A stretch of DNA of 64,000 nt from Segatella copri (GTDB lineage Bacteria; Bacteroidota; Bacteroidia; Bacteroidales; Bacteroidaceae): assembly GCF_019249795.2 (NCBI RefSeq), contig NZ_CP156891.1:844001-908000 (forward strand). Reading direction: 5' to 3'. Under the pieces are notes generated by a model. That model was not told the origin of the DNA. It made no database searches and saw only the letters and a program-made list of their open reading frames with translations. A program made the translations under genes and the position numbers. Positions 54,722 to 61,915 of the stretch are shown here, piece by piece; position 1 is the first letter of the stretch, and each line of letters starts with the position of its first letter.

Positions 54722-55630
54722 ATGGAGAATTTGGAAGTGATGGTGATACTTTTCATCATCGTGATTTTAGGTTACGTCGCCTGCAAGTTGGGATATATGG
54801 GCGACAAGTTTGACAAGAAGCTATCCAGCATGGTGGTAGATATCACCTGTCCCCTGCTGGTGCTCTCGTCAGTAATGGGCGATGAGCTGCCCGACCGCAC
54901 GCTCATCCTTCCCCTCCTGGGCGTAGGTTTCCTTACCTACATCCTTTTGCTGGTATTCGGTTTCTGGGTGCCGCGTCTCATCACTCGCAATCATGATGAC
55001 CAGGGCATGATAGGTTTTGCGCTGATGTTTGCCAACGTAGGTTTCATTGGCTACCCTATTGTTTCAAGCATATTCGGTCCGAAGGCCATTTTTTATGCCG
55101 CGCTGCTCAACATGCCGAACACCTTTTTTATTTTTACGGCAGGTGTCATGCTCATCAAGGGCGAATACAGCGTCAAGCAGTTCAATCCTAAGGTGCTGTT
55201 TTCTCCGGCTCTTCTTGGTGCCTTTGTTGCCGCCCTCCTGGTAGCCTTCGGGGTTCATACGCCCGATATCATTGCGCGTCCGGTAACGATGGTGGGCAAC
55301 ATAACGGTTCCGGCAGCCCTGATGATTATCGGTTCCTCGATGGCTAAGTTGCCGGTGAAGGAGATTATCGGCAGTCCTAAGGTATACCTCTCCTCGTTCT
55401 TGCGTCTTGTGGTAGTACCTCTGAGCATTTATTTCCTGTTCAAGGTATGTGGTGTAAGCGATCAGGTCAACGACATCAATACGGTTGTCATTGCGATGCC
55501 CGTAGCGAGTTTCGGCACGATGTTCTGTCTGAAATACGGCCGCAATCCTTCGCTCATCACCGAGATGACGTTCATCACCACGGTTGACAGCATCATTACC
55601 ATCCCGCTCATCACCCTCCTCTTTTCGTAA
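54722..55630 (+). CDS. AEC-family transporter (auxin efflux carrier fold)
   Basis: This 302-residue protein is almost wholly membrane-embedded, with about ten hydrophobic segments in two repeats. Family features include VDITCPLLVLSSVMGDE, FANVGFIGYPIV in the first repeat, and ITVPAALMIIGSSMAKL in the second. Bacterial members move organic acids such as malate, or other anions. The substrate cannot be told here. It lies 80 bp after aguB, behind a hairpin, so expression may be separate. A TATATATATATAAGGTATAG motif precedes it. Confidence 0.88.
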   Translation: MENLEVMVILFIIVILGYVACKLGYMGDKFDKKLSSMVVDITCPLLVLSSVMGDELPDRTLILPLLGVGFLTYILLLVFGFWVPRLITRNHDDQGMIGFALMFANVGFIGYPIVSSIFGPKAIFYAALLNMPNTFFIFTAGVMLIKGEYSVKQFNPKVLFSPALLGAFVAALLVAFGVHTPDIIARPVTMVGNITVPAALMIIGSSMAKLPVKEIIGSPKVYLSSFLRLVVVPLSIYFLFKVCGVSDQVNDINTVVIAMPVASFGTMFCLKYGRNPSLITEMTFITTVDSIITIPLITLLFS

Positions 55631-55807
55631 TGCAGGAAGGGTGAAATGCCTGGCGTACTTGCGTATCTTACTGCAATGACATCTTTTTTACGCATTGAAC
55701 GATAAAAAAATCTCCATTTTTTCGTTATTACCCGTTTTTTGCTTATCTTTGCAAATAAATTTGGCACGAAGAAATCCTTTTTACCAATAATATAAATTAG
55801 AAAAAAA

Positions 55808-57577
55808 ATGAAGATAAACAACAGTACGAAGAAAAGCCTGCTCATCATCGCACTCGCGATGGCCAGCACTACTTACCAGACACAGGCCGCTCCGATAGAA
55901 CATATCGGCGACAGATACATCATGCATATTCCAGAAATGGAACTCACAGGCGAAGAATCACTCCTCGATGTGCTCATGATGTGCCCGGAAGTCATCTCAC
56001 TCGACGGCAACAACATCATCGGCGGAGATCCATTCGCCAACCTCTACGGCAAGTTCGTCATCCGTATCGACAACCAGGAATACGGACTCGATTACGCCAC
56101 CTTCCTCCACCATTTCAAGGCTCGGGAGATAGAAACCATCAAGGTGTGCCAGAACGCCGAAGTGATGAAGGGATGCAGCAGTCTGAAGAAAGTCATCGAC
56201 ATCACACTGCGCAAGAAGGAGAACGGAACCACCGGCAGATGGGGACTCTTCGGTGATACCTACGGCGGCGCAAAAGGCATCGTCAGCGTCATCAGCCAGC
56301 AGGATAAACTCCGCGTGCTCAGTCATGTAGAAGGCAACTTCCAGCGCACCTCCAGCAGCGATAAGGACGCCTACCAGGGCATCTCAGGCACCACCGTGAA
56401 CCACTACTCCCACGAGGGCGCCAAGCTCAATCTGCTCTGGACGCCTACCGCGAAGGATGTGCTCGAAATAGATGCGATGCAGACCTATACCCGCAACCAT
56501 TTCACCCACACCCCGGCCGATTACGTGCGTGCCTATCATCTGCAGGCCGACTATACCCGCACGCTCGCCGACAACGGCTCCAGCATCCTCTTTACCCTCG
56601 GTGCCGAGCATATCAGCGACAACGGACGCACGCTGGAAGAAACCCATACTGCGCCCTACCAGAACCACTCCACCTACCCCTTCATGGTGATAGAATACGC
56701 CACTCCGGTCATCACCCCTGATCTCTGGATTACGGCAGGTTTCGAGGGCGGACTCTCCATCGAGAAGAACTGCGTCGCCGGTTACACCAACCATTCCAAC
56801 TATCAGGATTTCTACGCCCAGCTGGATTACAACATCGGCAAGTGGGGATTCATGGCAGGCGACCGTTTCCGCATCATCAACTTCCGTCCTAAGCAGATTG
56901 CGCCGGAAGAGCACTGGAAGCATACCACGCGCAACCATATCTACTCGGCGAGCGCCTATTACCGCTTCACGCCGGGTCATACCCTGCAGGCTACCTACTG
57001 CCGCCGCATCTTCAATCCCGAGTTTGGCGATTTCGTAACCGCGGGCGATATGGAGGGCTCCTGGCAGCCGGTTTATACCGCCGATATCGGCAACAGCATG
57101 GCGAATGTGGTAGAGCTCAAGCATACCTACAGCCGCCCAGCCTTCGTGCTCAGCACCTCGGTGAAGAACATCCACCAGCACCTGTTCAGTGCCATCCACG
57201 ACAATACGCTCGGCATCGGCTCCACCGCCTTCTGGCACAAGGGCATCCTTCGCCTCACAGCCGGAGTCAACTACTTCTGGCAGCGCAGCGAAACCCCTTC
57301 AGAGGAGGCTCAGCAGCGCAATGCGGAGTATAATCATTTTGCCGTGTTCAAGTTGGCACCGCAGCTCACAATGTCCGATGGCTGGCGCTTTACGGGCAAC
57401 CTCATCTGGTGTACCCGTCGCCGCAGCGATCCCTACACCCCGGCTAATCTCTATGCCGAGGTAGGGGTATACAAGAATCTGGGCAAGCACTGGACGCTCG
57501 AGGGCCGCTTCCACGATATGGCGAGTCAGCACTTCGGCAATCGCGCTGCCACCATCGGCTGCACGTATTATTTTTAA
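55808..57577 (+). CDS. Outer-membrane beta-barrel protein (TonB-receptor-like, no long plug)
   Basis: This 589-residue protein has a signal peptide (about 1-27, ending TQA). A plug-like part (about 45-135) has DVLMMCPEVISLDGNN and then IETIKVCQNAEVMKG, similar to plug domains of TonB-dependent receptors. The rest is an amphipathic beta-barrel of about 400 residues ending in CTYYF, with the aromatic last residue needed for outer-membrane assembly. The N-terminal carboxypeptidase-like domain and TonB box are not obvious. The next gene is a NigD-like lipoprotein. A -7 box TATCTTTG is at 55744-55751. Confidence 0.8.
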   Translation: MKINNSTKKSLLIIALAMASTTYQTQAAPIEHIGDRYIMHIPEMELTGEESLLDVLMMCPEVISLDGNNIIGGDPFANLYGKFVIRIDNQEYGLDYATFLHHFKAREIETIKVCQNAEVMKGCSSLKKVIDITLRKKENGTTGRWGLFGDTYGGAKGIVSVISQQDKLRVLSHVEGNFQRTSSSDKDAYQGISGTTVNHYSHEGAKLNLLWTPTAKDVLEIDAMQTYTRNHFTHTPADYVRAYHLQADYTRTLADNGSSILFTLGAEHISDNGRTLEETHTAPYQNHSTYPFMVIEYATPVITPDLWITAGFEGGLSIEKNCVAGYTNHSNYQDFYAQLDYNIGKWGFMAGDRFRIINFRPKQIAPEEHWKHTTRNHIYSASAYYRFTPGHTLQATYCRRIFNPEFGDFVTAGDMEGSWQPVYTADIGNSMANVVELKHTYSRPAFVLSTSVKNIHQHLFSAIHDNTLGIGSTAFWHKGILRLTAGVNYFWQRSETPSEEAQQRNAEYNHFAVFKLAPQLTMSDGWRFTGNLIWCTRRRSDPYTPANLYAEVGVYKNLGKHWTLEGRFHDMASQHFGNRAATIGCTYYF

Positions 57578-57619
57578 CTTGAGCTTTAACAATCTTTTTC
57601 TAAATCAGAAGCAAGATTT

Positions 57620-57677
57620 CTGTTCCTTTCTTATTTTCTTATCAGAAAGAAGAAAAATTTTAAAAAGAAAGGAACAG
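57620..57677 (+). promoter_or_regulatory. Nested hairpin just before the NigD-like start
   Basis: CTGTTCCTTTCTT (57620-57632) pairs perfectly with AAGAAAGGAACAG (57665-57677). An inner TTTTCTT/AAGAAAA stem lies between. The right arm ends 5 bp before the ATG and holds the only purine-rich segment near it, so it could hide the start site. Confidence 0.7.
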
Positions 57678-57682
57678 TATAT

Positions 57683-58435
57683 ATGAGAAAAATTGATTTC
57701 AAGAAGATCGGGCTGGCAGCGATGATGCTCCTGTCGGGCCTCACATTCCAGTCGTGCGATAACGATAACGATACCGATTGGGACCGCGTTTTTCCTAACG
57801 CACTGGTAACCGTGAAGAAGAGTGGCGATGCCTGCTATCTGCAGCTCGACGACAACACCACGCTGCTCGCCAAGAACCTGAAACCAACCATCTTTGACGG
57901 TAAGGAGGTTCGCGCCCTGGTCAACTACTCCCAGACCTCGGAGAACAGCGAGAAGTATAACCAGGTGATTCACGTCAACTGGATAGACAGCATCCTGACC
58001 AAGAAGCCAGTTCCTTCGCTCGGTTCTGATACCGAGAACCGCGAGAAGTATGGCGACGACATGGTCGACATCGTGCGCGACTGGGTAACGGTGGCAGAAG
58101 ATGGCTATCTCACCCTCCGTTTCCGTGCTCTCTGGGGCGGTCAGAAGGTGCATTACATCAACCTCGTTACGGGTGTGAATCCAGATAATCCTTACGAGGT
58201 AGAGCTGCGCCACAATGCTAATGGCGACCCTCAGAACTACTGGCGCGATGCCCTCGTAGCGTTCAATCTGAACGGAGTCGTGCCTGATACCGAAGGCAAG
58301 ACGGTGAAGCTTACCATCCGCTGGCATTCCAGCCAGGGCTACAAGAAGGTAGATTTCGACTACTGTTCGCGCAAGCCTATCAGCAGCCCGAAGATGCTCG
58401 AAGGATACAGCCAGGAAGGAAGAGATATCCGATAA
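57683..58435 (+). CDS. NigD-like lipoprotein
   Basis: The product has 250 residues. The lipobox is seen at LTFQSC, with C about residue 25, followed by DNDNDTDWD, an acidic stretch after the cysteine. The rest is beta-rich with a DUF-type fold known in NigD of Bacteroides bacteriocin-related loci. The function of the family is unknown. It lies 105 bp after the barrel gene in the same direction, and its leader contains a nested hairpin. A strong terminator ends it. Confidence 0.85.
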   Translation: MRKIDFKKIGLAAMMLLSGLTFQSCDNDNDTDWDRVFPNALVTVKKSGDACYLQLDDNTTLLAKNLKPTIFDGKEVRALVNYSQTSENSEKYNQVIHVNWIDSILTKKPVPSLGSDTENREKYGDDMVDIVRDWVTVAEDGYLTLRFRALWGGQKVHYINLVTGVNPDNPYEVELRHNANGDPQNYWRDALVAFNLNGVVPDTEGKTVKLTIRWHSSQGYKKVDFDYCSRKPISSPKMLEGYSQEGRDIR

Positions 58436-58457
58436 ACGAAGAAAAAGCAGATAAAGC

Positions 58458-58490
58458 AAAAGCCCCGATGCATGATGCACCGGGGCTTTT
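58458..58490. terminator. Bidirectional terminator
   Basis: AAAAGCCCCG (58458-58467) pairs with CGGGGCTTTT (58481-58490), with an inner TGCA/TGCA stem. A T-run follows on the plus strand and an A-rich run on the left. It serves both the NigD-like gene and the smalltalk gene. Confidence 0.92.
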
Positions 58491-58503
58491 TACTTTTTTA
58501 CCT

Positions 58504-58602
58504 TTAAAGGCTGCTGCAGCTTGTCACACCGAGGGTGGTAGCGATGGCTGTAAGGAAGGAGATTGCAATCTGCAAAATTGTTTTCCAGGTACTTGCTTTC
58601 AT
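58504..58602 (-). CDS. Smalltalk-type short peptide
   Basis: The 32-residue product begins MKASTWKTILQIAISFLTAI and ends VTSCSSL. It has a positive start and one hydrophobic helix (about 8-28). Bacteroidetes encode many such peptides, annotated as smalltalk proteins, directly beside an HU-like gene. The position just after the HU-like gene at 58677 fits that pattern. A membrane location is likely. The function is unknown. Codons and spacing make it credible despite its small size. Confidence 0.8.
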   Translation of the reverse strand: MKASTWKTILQIAISFLTAIATTLGVTSCSSL

Positions 58603-58618
58603 AATCTTTAATTTTTAA

Positions 58619-58646
58619 TGTTGAATGTTGAGTGTTGAATGTTGAC
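58619..58646 (-). repeat. Heptamer array between the HU-like and smalltalk genes
   Basis: Four units fill 58619-58646 (58646 towards 58619 in transcript sense). They read ACATTCA or close variants, in the ACATTTA family. Confidence 0.75.
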
Positions 58647-58676
58647 TTGGTTGGGGGTTGCCCTCAGGCGAGGGCT

Positions 58677-59195
58677 TTATTCAAGCCCGTCGCCGCCTTC
58701 CTGAGAGCCGCCCTGGCTGGCGCCGCCGCCTTGTTCAGTGCCGCCTGAGGTACCACCAGAGGTGCCACCCTCGTCGGTGCCGGTATAGCCGCCGTACTCC
58801 TGAATCTTGCACTTCTTGCGCAGCTCAGAGTTGCTCCAGCTTTTTGTGTTTCTCACAATCAGGTGTACACCCTCTACGCTGGCAGCCGTTACCTTCTCCT
58901 TGGTATCCTCCGCCTTCGAAGTCATACCGATGGAGAACAGACCGAGGTCAGAGAGACGCACACTCTTACCGTCGAGAATCAACTCCTGCAGATGGTCGAG
59001 TGCATCCATCAGCACACCGTGGATAGTACCTCGGGAGTAAGGCGAACCGTGGTCAGAGATGTGGGATACGAATCCCTCGAAATCCACCTCGCGGTCGGTT
59101 ACCGCAGTGGCATACCACTTTTTCTTACCAGCGTTCTCGCCGCTCTGTGGTGTACGCTGCAACTTACGATACTTCAATGTTCCTTTCTGTTCCAT
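58677..59195 (-). CDS. HU-like DNA-binding protein with Gly-rich tail
   Basis: This 172-residue protein has an HU/IHF-type domain (about 25-115) with helices around RGTIHGVLMDALDHLQELIL and a DNA-binding beta arm. It starts MEQKGTLKYRKLQRT. From about 138 there is a low-complexity tail rich in Gly, Ser, Thr and Glu. It belongs to the HU-like family that Bacteroidetes place with a smalltalk peptide, and often with primase and amidase genes near polysaccharide loci. Those partners are absent here. The promoter upstream is excellent. Confidence 0.85.
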   Translation of the reverse strand: MEQKGTLKYRKLQRTPQSGENAGKKKWYATAVTDREVDFEGFVSHISDHGSPYSRGTIHGVLMDALDHLQELILDGKSVRLSDLGLFSIGMTSKAEDTKEKVTAASVEGVHLIVRNTKSWSNSELRKKCKIQEYGGYTGTDEGGTSGGTSGGTEQGGGASQGGSQEGGDGLE

Positions 59196-59292
59196 GATAT
59201 TAAAATATTAAAGGGTTAATATAAATGTTACTTGAATTAATGTTAATTGTCTACTTGCTGGTTGGGGGTGCAGCCTTTCTTGAATCACGATG

Positions 59293-59324
59293 CAAAGGTA
59301 CGGCAATTTTCTGATACTACCAAA
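59293..59324 (-). promoter_or_regulatory. Promoter of the HU-like gene
   Basis: The -7 TACCTTTG (59293-59300) and the -33 TTTG (59321-59324) are 20 bp apart. The leader is about 90 bases. Confidence 0.75.
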
Positions 59325-59512
59325 TTTCACCCTGCAGAGTTATGTTAAACGAATTTAGCACTTCGGACGCATCCGGTTAATCTTGCCAACTCATAATTTA
59401 TCGTGCGAGAAAACTATGTAATGTAAAAAGTTTCTCTATGCTTTCTCATCCCGAAAACAGCAGGAAGCAAGAAATCATCCATCAATGCTTCCACCTTCCT
59501 CAACCTCCAAAG

Positions 59513-59693
59513 TGTGACAGTTGTGACAGTTGTGACAGTTTTCAGCGCCTACCCCCACCTTCCTCTCTTTAGAGGTAACTTATAATATATATAAATATAT
59601 ATAATAAGTTAAATATAATAATAACAATTTGAAAGCAGTCCGAGTTCATATACCCCTCCCCTGAAAACTGTCACAACTGTCACAACTGTCACA
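59513..59693. repeat. Nested inverted repeat of 9-bp iterons
   Basis: Three direct 9-bp units TGTGACAGT plus TTTCAG (59513-59545) form a perfect 33-bp inverted repeat with 59661-59693. The 115-bp spacer contains an AT-rich palindrome with arms AACTTAT (59577-59583) and ATAAGTT (59604-59610). It resembles iteron origins or element ends. No replication gene is adjacent. Confidence 0.9.
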
Positions 59694-59870
59694 ACTGTAA
59701 CGCTCCCTCAATCCTTCTCCTCTCCTTCTCCCTCCATCCTGTTTTGTAAAGAAAAAAGGAATCACCCTACCCCCCTGGAGGTTATTAGGGAGATACGCTC
59801 ATGCCCATAGGGGGTGCTGCTGAGTAGTTACTTCATTTTTCATCCTTTAAAATCAGTTAAAAAATGGGTA

Positions 59871-59985
59871 CTCCCCATAAAATGTGCAAAAACATGATAG
59901 GATTCCCTCATAAAATGTGTATATTTGCAGCGTTATTCCCTCATAAAATGTGAGGTAATAGATGATTATTCCCTCATAAAATGTG
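59871..59985 (+). repeat. 33-bp phased repeat array, four copies
   Basis: The core ATAAAATGTG occurs at 59877, 59910, 59943 and 59976, exactly 33 bp apart. The full unit TTCCCTCATAAAATGTG is identical in copies 2-4; copy 1 is diverged at its left end. The spacers are 16 bp and unique. A TATATTTG -7-like box lies in the spacer after copy 2. Confidence 0.9.
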
Positions 59986-60002
59986 ATTTTAAGATACGGA
60001 TT

Positions 60003-60110
60003 ATGGAAAGATTAGCTATCAATGAACTTCTGAAATGGAAGAATAAATTGGGTTACAAACGTACCGCTCTATGCGGTAAATGGTCTCGAATTTTATTCGA
60101 TACAAAATGA
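60003..60110 (+). pseudogene. Relic of an AAA-family (DUF4143-type) ATPase gene
   Basis: The 35-residue frame begins MERLAINELLKWKN, which resembles the start of ATPases of the AAA_14/DUF4143 family that are common in Prevotella. After about 15 residues it loses similarity: no P-loop follows and a stop comes at 60110. It lies directly after the phased array. I read it as the surviving 5' end of a deleted gene, with moderate doubt. Confidence 0.4.
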
Positions 60111-60149
60111 ATCTTTTCTCACGAAAACACAAAAGAAATCCCTTAAAAA

Positions 60150-60181
60150 CTTGCATAAAAGAGAAATATTGCTTATTTTTG
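60150..60181 (+). promoter_or_regulatory. Promoter of the DUF3791-DUF3990 cassette
   Basis: The -33 CTTG (60150-60153) and the -7 TATTTTTG (60174-60181) are 20 bp apart. A second -7-like box TATCTTTG overlaps downstream (60185-60192). Confidence 0.6.
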
Positions 60182-60219
60182 CATTATCTTTGCAGGAATT
60201 AAGAGGAAAGGACGAAAAT

Positions 60220-60471
60220 ATGAAACAAGAAAACAACAGAATACAATTACCCCTAGAAGAAATCAAGCTCGCATTCGCTGCTTCATGCGTTGAGGGAGCT
60301 GCAAGAAAGCTCGGGGTACCATATATTGAAATATACGAAAGAATGAGAAAGGTTGATTTAATCAACAAGTTCATTCTGCCCCACTACGATACGCTCCACA
60401 CCGAAAGTCGAGAGTATCTTATAGAAGATGTCATTGAGTGTCTAACTAATTGGGAGAAGAAAGACAGATGA
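60220..60471 (+). CDS. DUF3791-type small protein
   Basis: This 83-residue protein starts at the ATG at 60220 (MKQENNRIQLPLEEI); the longer frame begins at a TTG inside the promoter. It is predicted all-helical, with an N-terminal helix pair and the hallmark segment YDTLHTESREYLIEDVIECL, as in the DUF3791 family. Its TGA overlaps the ATG of the next gene by 4 bases (ATGA). By analogy with other small proteins fused or coupled to toxin genes it could be an antitoxin, which is inference. Confidence 0.8.
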   Translation: MKQENNRIQLPLEEIKLAFAASCVEGAARKLGVPYIEIYERMRKVDLINKFILPHYDTLHTESREYLIEDVIECLTNWEKKDR

Positions 60472-60956
60472 AAATAACTGTTTATCATGGAGCTACAGAA
60501 ATTATAGAAGCTCCACTTAATCATGTTGGAAGACCAAGGTTAGACTTTGGCCAAGGCTTCTATGTAACCGATTTAAAGAATCAGGCAATCAAATGGGCTA
60601 AAACCATAGCCGAAAAAAGAGCAGCACAACCCCTACTCAATATCTACACTCTGGATAGGGATGCTATTCTCGCAGAAGCTCGCTGCAAGATATTTACCGC
60701 ATACGATAAAGACTGGCTAGACTTCATCGTGGGCAACAGACGGGGCGAAAACCCTGCCAGAGATTACGATTATGTAGAAGGAGGTATTGCTAACGACCGA
60801 GTAATCGATACCGTAAACCTATACATGACAGGTTTTTACGATGCAGAATCAGCCCTACAGCAGTTAATATTTCATAAGCCCAACAATCAGATTTGCTTAC
60901 TCAATCAAACTCTCATCAATAAATACTTAGTATATAATGGAACAGAAAAAATATAA
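60468..60956 (+). CDS. DUF3990 protein, ADP-ribosyltransferase-like
   Basis: This 162-residue protein starts MKITVYHGATEIIEAP. H7 (YHG), Y32 (LDFGQGFYVTD) and Q141 (NNQICLLNQ) occupy the positions of the H-Y-E/Q triad of ADP-ribosyltransferases, to which DUF3990 is related. Such enzymes transfer ADP-ribose to a target, and many are toxins. It overlaps the first small gene by 4 bases and the third by 20, so the three are translated together. No signal peptide is present, so it should act in the cytosol. The target is unknown. Confidence 0.82.
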   Translation: MKITVYHGATEIIEAPLNHVGRPRLDFGQGFYVTDLKNQAIKWAKTIAEKRAAQPLLNIYTLDRDAILAEARCKIFTAYDKDWLDFIVGNRRGENPARDYDYVEGGIANDRVIDTVNLYMTGFYDAESALQQLIFHKPNNQICLLNQTLINKYLVYNGTEKI

Positions 60957-61188
60957 ACAGATCAACACAAAGACGCCTGAGATTCAAGAAATGATTCTAA
61001 GCTATCAGATAGGTGGCGTAGCATACGAACTGTCACAGCGTCTGGAAATATCTCCAGCTCTGGCTCTTGATCTTTTCTATCGCAGCAAGACCTGTGCCCA
61101 ACTCCACGATAAGCGCACCGGCCTATATCTCATGAGCAATGGCTACATCGCCGATGATTTCATTTACGAGAAGCAGAGAGGGTACTGA
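60937..61188 (+). CDS. Small protein, distantly DUF3791-like
   Basis: The 83-residue product starts MEQKKYKQINTKTPEIQEM. Its C-terminal half, LFYRSKTCAQLHD followed by TGLYLMSNGYIADDF, has the same helix order as the LHT...YLIEDV end of the first small protein, so both may share a fold. It overlaps the end of the DUF3990 gene by 20 bases. Two flanking small proteins around an ART-like enzyme suggest a three-part module. Confidence 0.75.
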   Translation: MEQKKYKQINTKTPEIQEMILSYQIGGVAYELSQRLEISPALALDLFYRSKTCAQLHDKRTGLYLMSNGYIADDFIYEKQRGY

Positions 61189-61260
61189 TAGCAGAAAGAA
61201 AGCTCGACCAGGAGTTAAGGAGAGATGCTACCCCATCATAAGGAACCATCAAGCAGGCAC

Positions 61261-61338
61261 GCCCTGAAGGGGCAGAAGCACCTAGCCCAGGGTAACACCC
61301 TGGGTATAAGCGCAATCCGCCCTGCGCCCTGTAAGGGC
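61261..61338. repeat. Palindromic REP-like element
   Basis: Three short hairpins follow one another: GCCC/GGGC (61261-61272), CCCAGGGT/ACCCTGGG (61286-61304) and GCCCT/AGGGC (61326-61338). Words such as CCCAGGGTAACACCCTGGG are a widespread repeat class in Bacteroidetes and related phyla. It explains a spurious open frame here. Confidence 0.7.
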
Positions 61339-61370
61339 AAAAGCCTTAAAAATTTCCGTGAAATCCCTGC

Positions 61371-61880
61371 CTATTCCTCTCGTCTTTCCGCCTCCGGCTC
61401 CGCCACCATTTCCGGCACTTCTTCCGCCAATTCATATCTTCTGATATGATGATCTTCCAGATAGATATGGTTCAGCGTAAAGGCGAGCGACTCCAGCGTC
61501 TTCTCCCTTACCGCCGGCTTCAGTTCACATTCCCATATCACGATGGTATGCCATCCCATTTCAGCCAGCCGGTGCAGCACCTCATGGTCCCTCTCCCGGT
61601 TCCTCCTTATCTTCTCCATCCAGAACCCGGTGTTCGATTTCGGCACCACATAATATTGGCACCCCTCATGTCCGTGCCAGAAGCATCCGTTCACAAGAAT
61701 ACAGGTACGATATTTCCTCAGCACGATGTCCGGCTTGCCCGGCAACCGGGGATGATTGAGCCGATACCTGAACCCGTGCGACCACAGAAATTTCCTGACA
61801 AGAATCTCCGGTTTGGTATCCCTGCCCCTTATTGCCGCCATATTGTTATGGCGCTGTTCTATGGTCAAACGGTCCGACAT
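61371..61880 (-). CDS. vsr: Very short patch repair endonuclease
   Basis: This 169-residue protein is the Vsr nicking enzyme, which cuts at T-G mismatches that arise when 5-methylcytosine deaminates. The fold is seen in order: NNMAAIRGRDTKPEILVRK, LPGKPDIVLRKY (metal-site Asp), VNGCFWHGHEGC and, near the end, TIVIWECELK. A C-terminal acidic tail is extra. Vsr genes accompany cytosine-5 methyltransferases, so such a gene should lie beyond the window. It starts 35 bp after the LlaJI-type gene. Confidence 0.93.
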   Translation of the reverse strand: MSDRLTIEQRHNNMAAIRGRDTKPEILVRKFLWSHGFRYRLNHPRLPGKPDIVLRKYRTCILVNGCFWHGHEGCQYYVVPKSNTGFWMEKIRRNRERDHEVLHRLAEMGWHTIVIWECELKPAVREKTLESLAFTLNHIYLEDHHIRRYELAEEVPEMVAEPEAERREE

Positions 61881-61915
61881 TTTACTCTATCCTTTTTAAA
61901 AATCCCTAAACAAAA

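Larger units (their letters stand above)
59196..60219. other. One-kilobase region with repeats and a gene relic
   Basis: The region holds the HU promoter (59293-59324), the iteron inverted repeat (59513-59693), the 33-bp phased array (59871-59985), a relic of an ATPase gene (60003-60110) and the promoter of the DUF3791 gene (60150-60181). No intact gene was found. Confidence 0.75.

Noticed and set aside
59871..59985. A CRISPR array
   Set aside because: The repeat is only 17 bp, spacers are 16 bp, there are four copies, and no cas gene is in the window.
59925..60002. Start of a gene with YSLIKC repeats
   Set aside because: The repeated peptide is just the phased array read in one frame.
61225..61449. 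74-residue open frame near vsr
   Set aside because: It is a translation of the REP-like palindromic element and runs into the vsr gene on the other strand.
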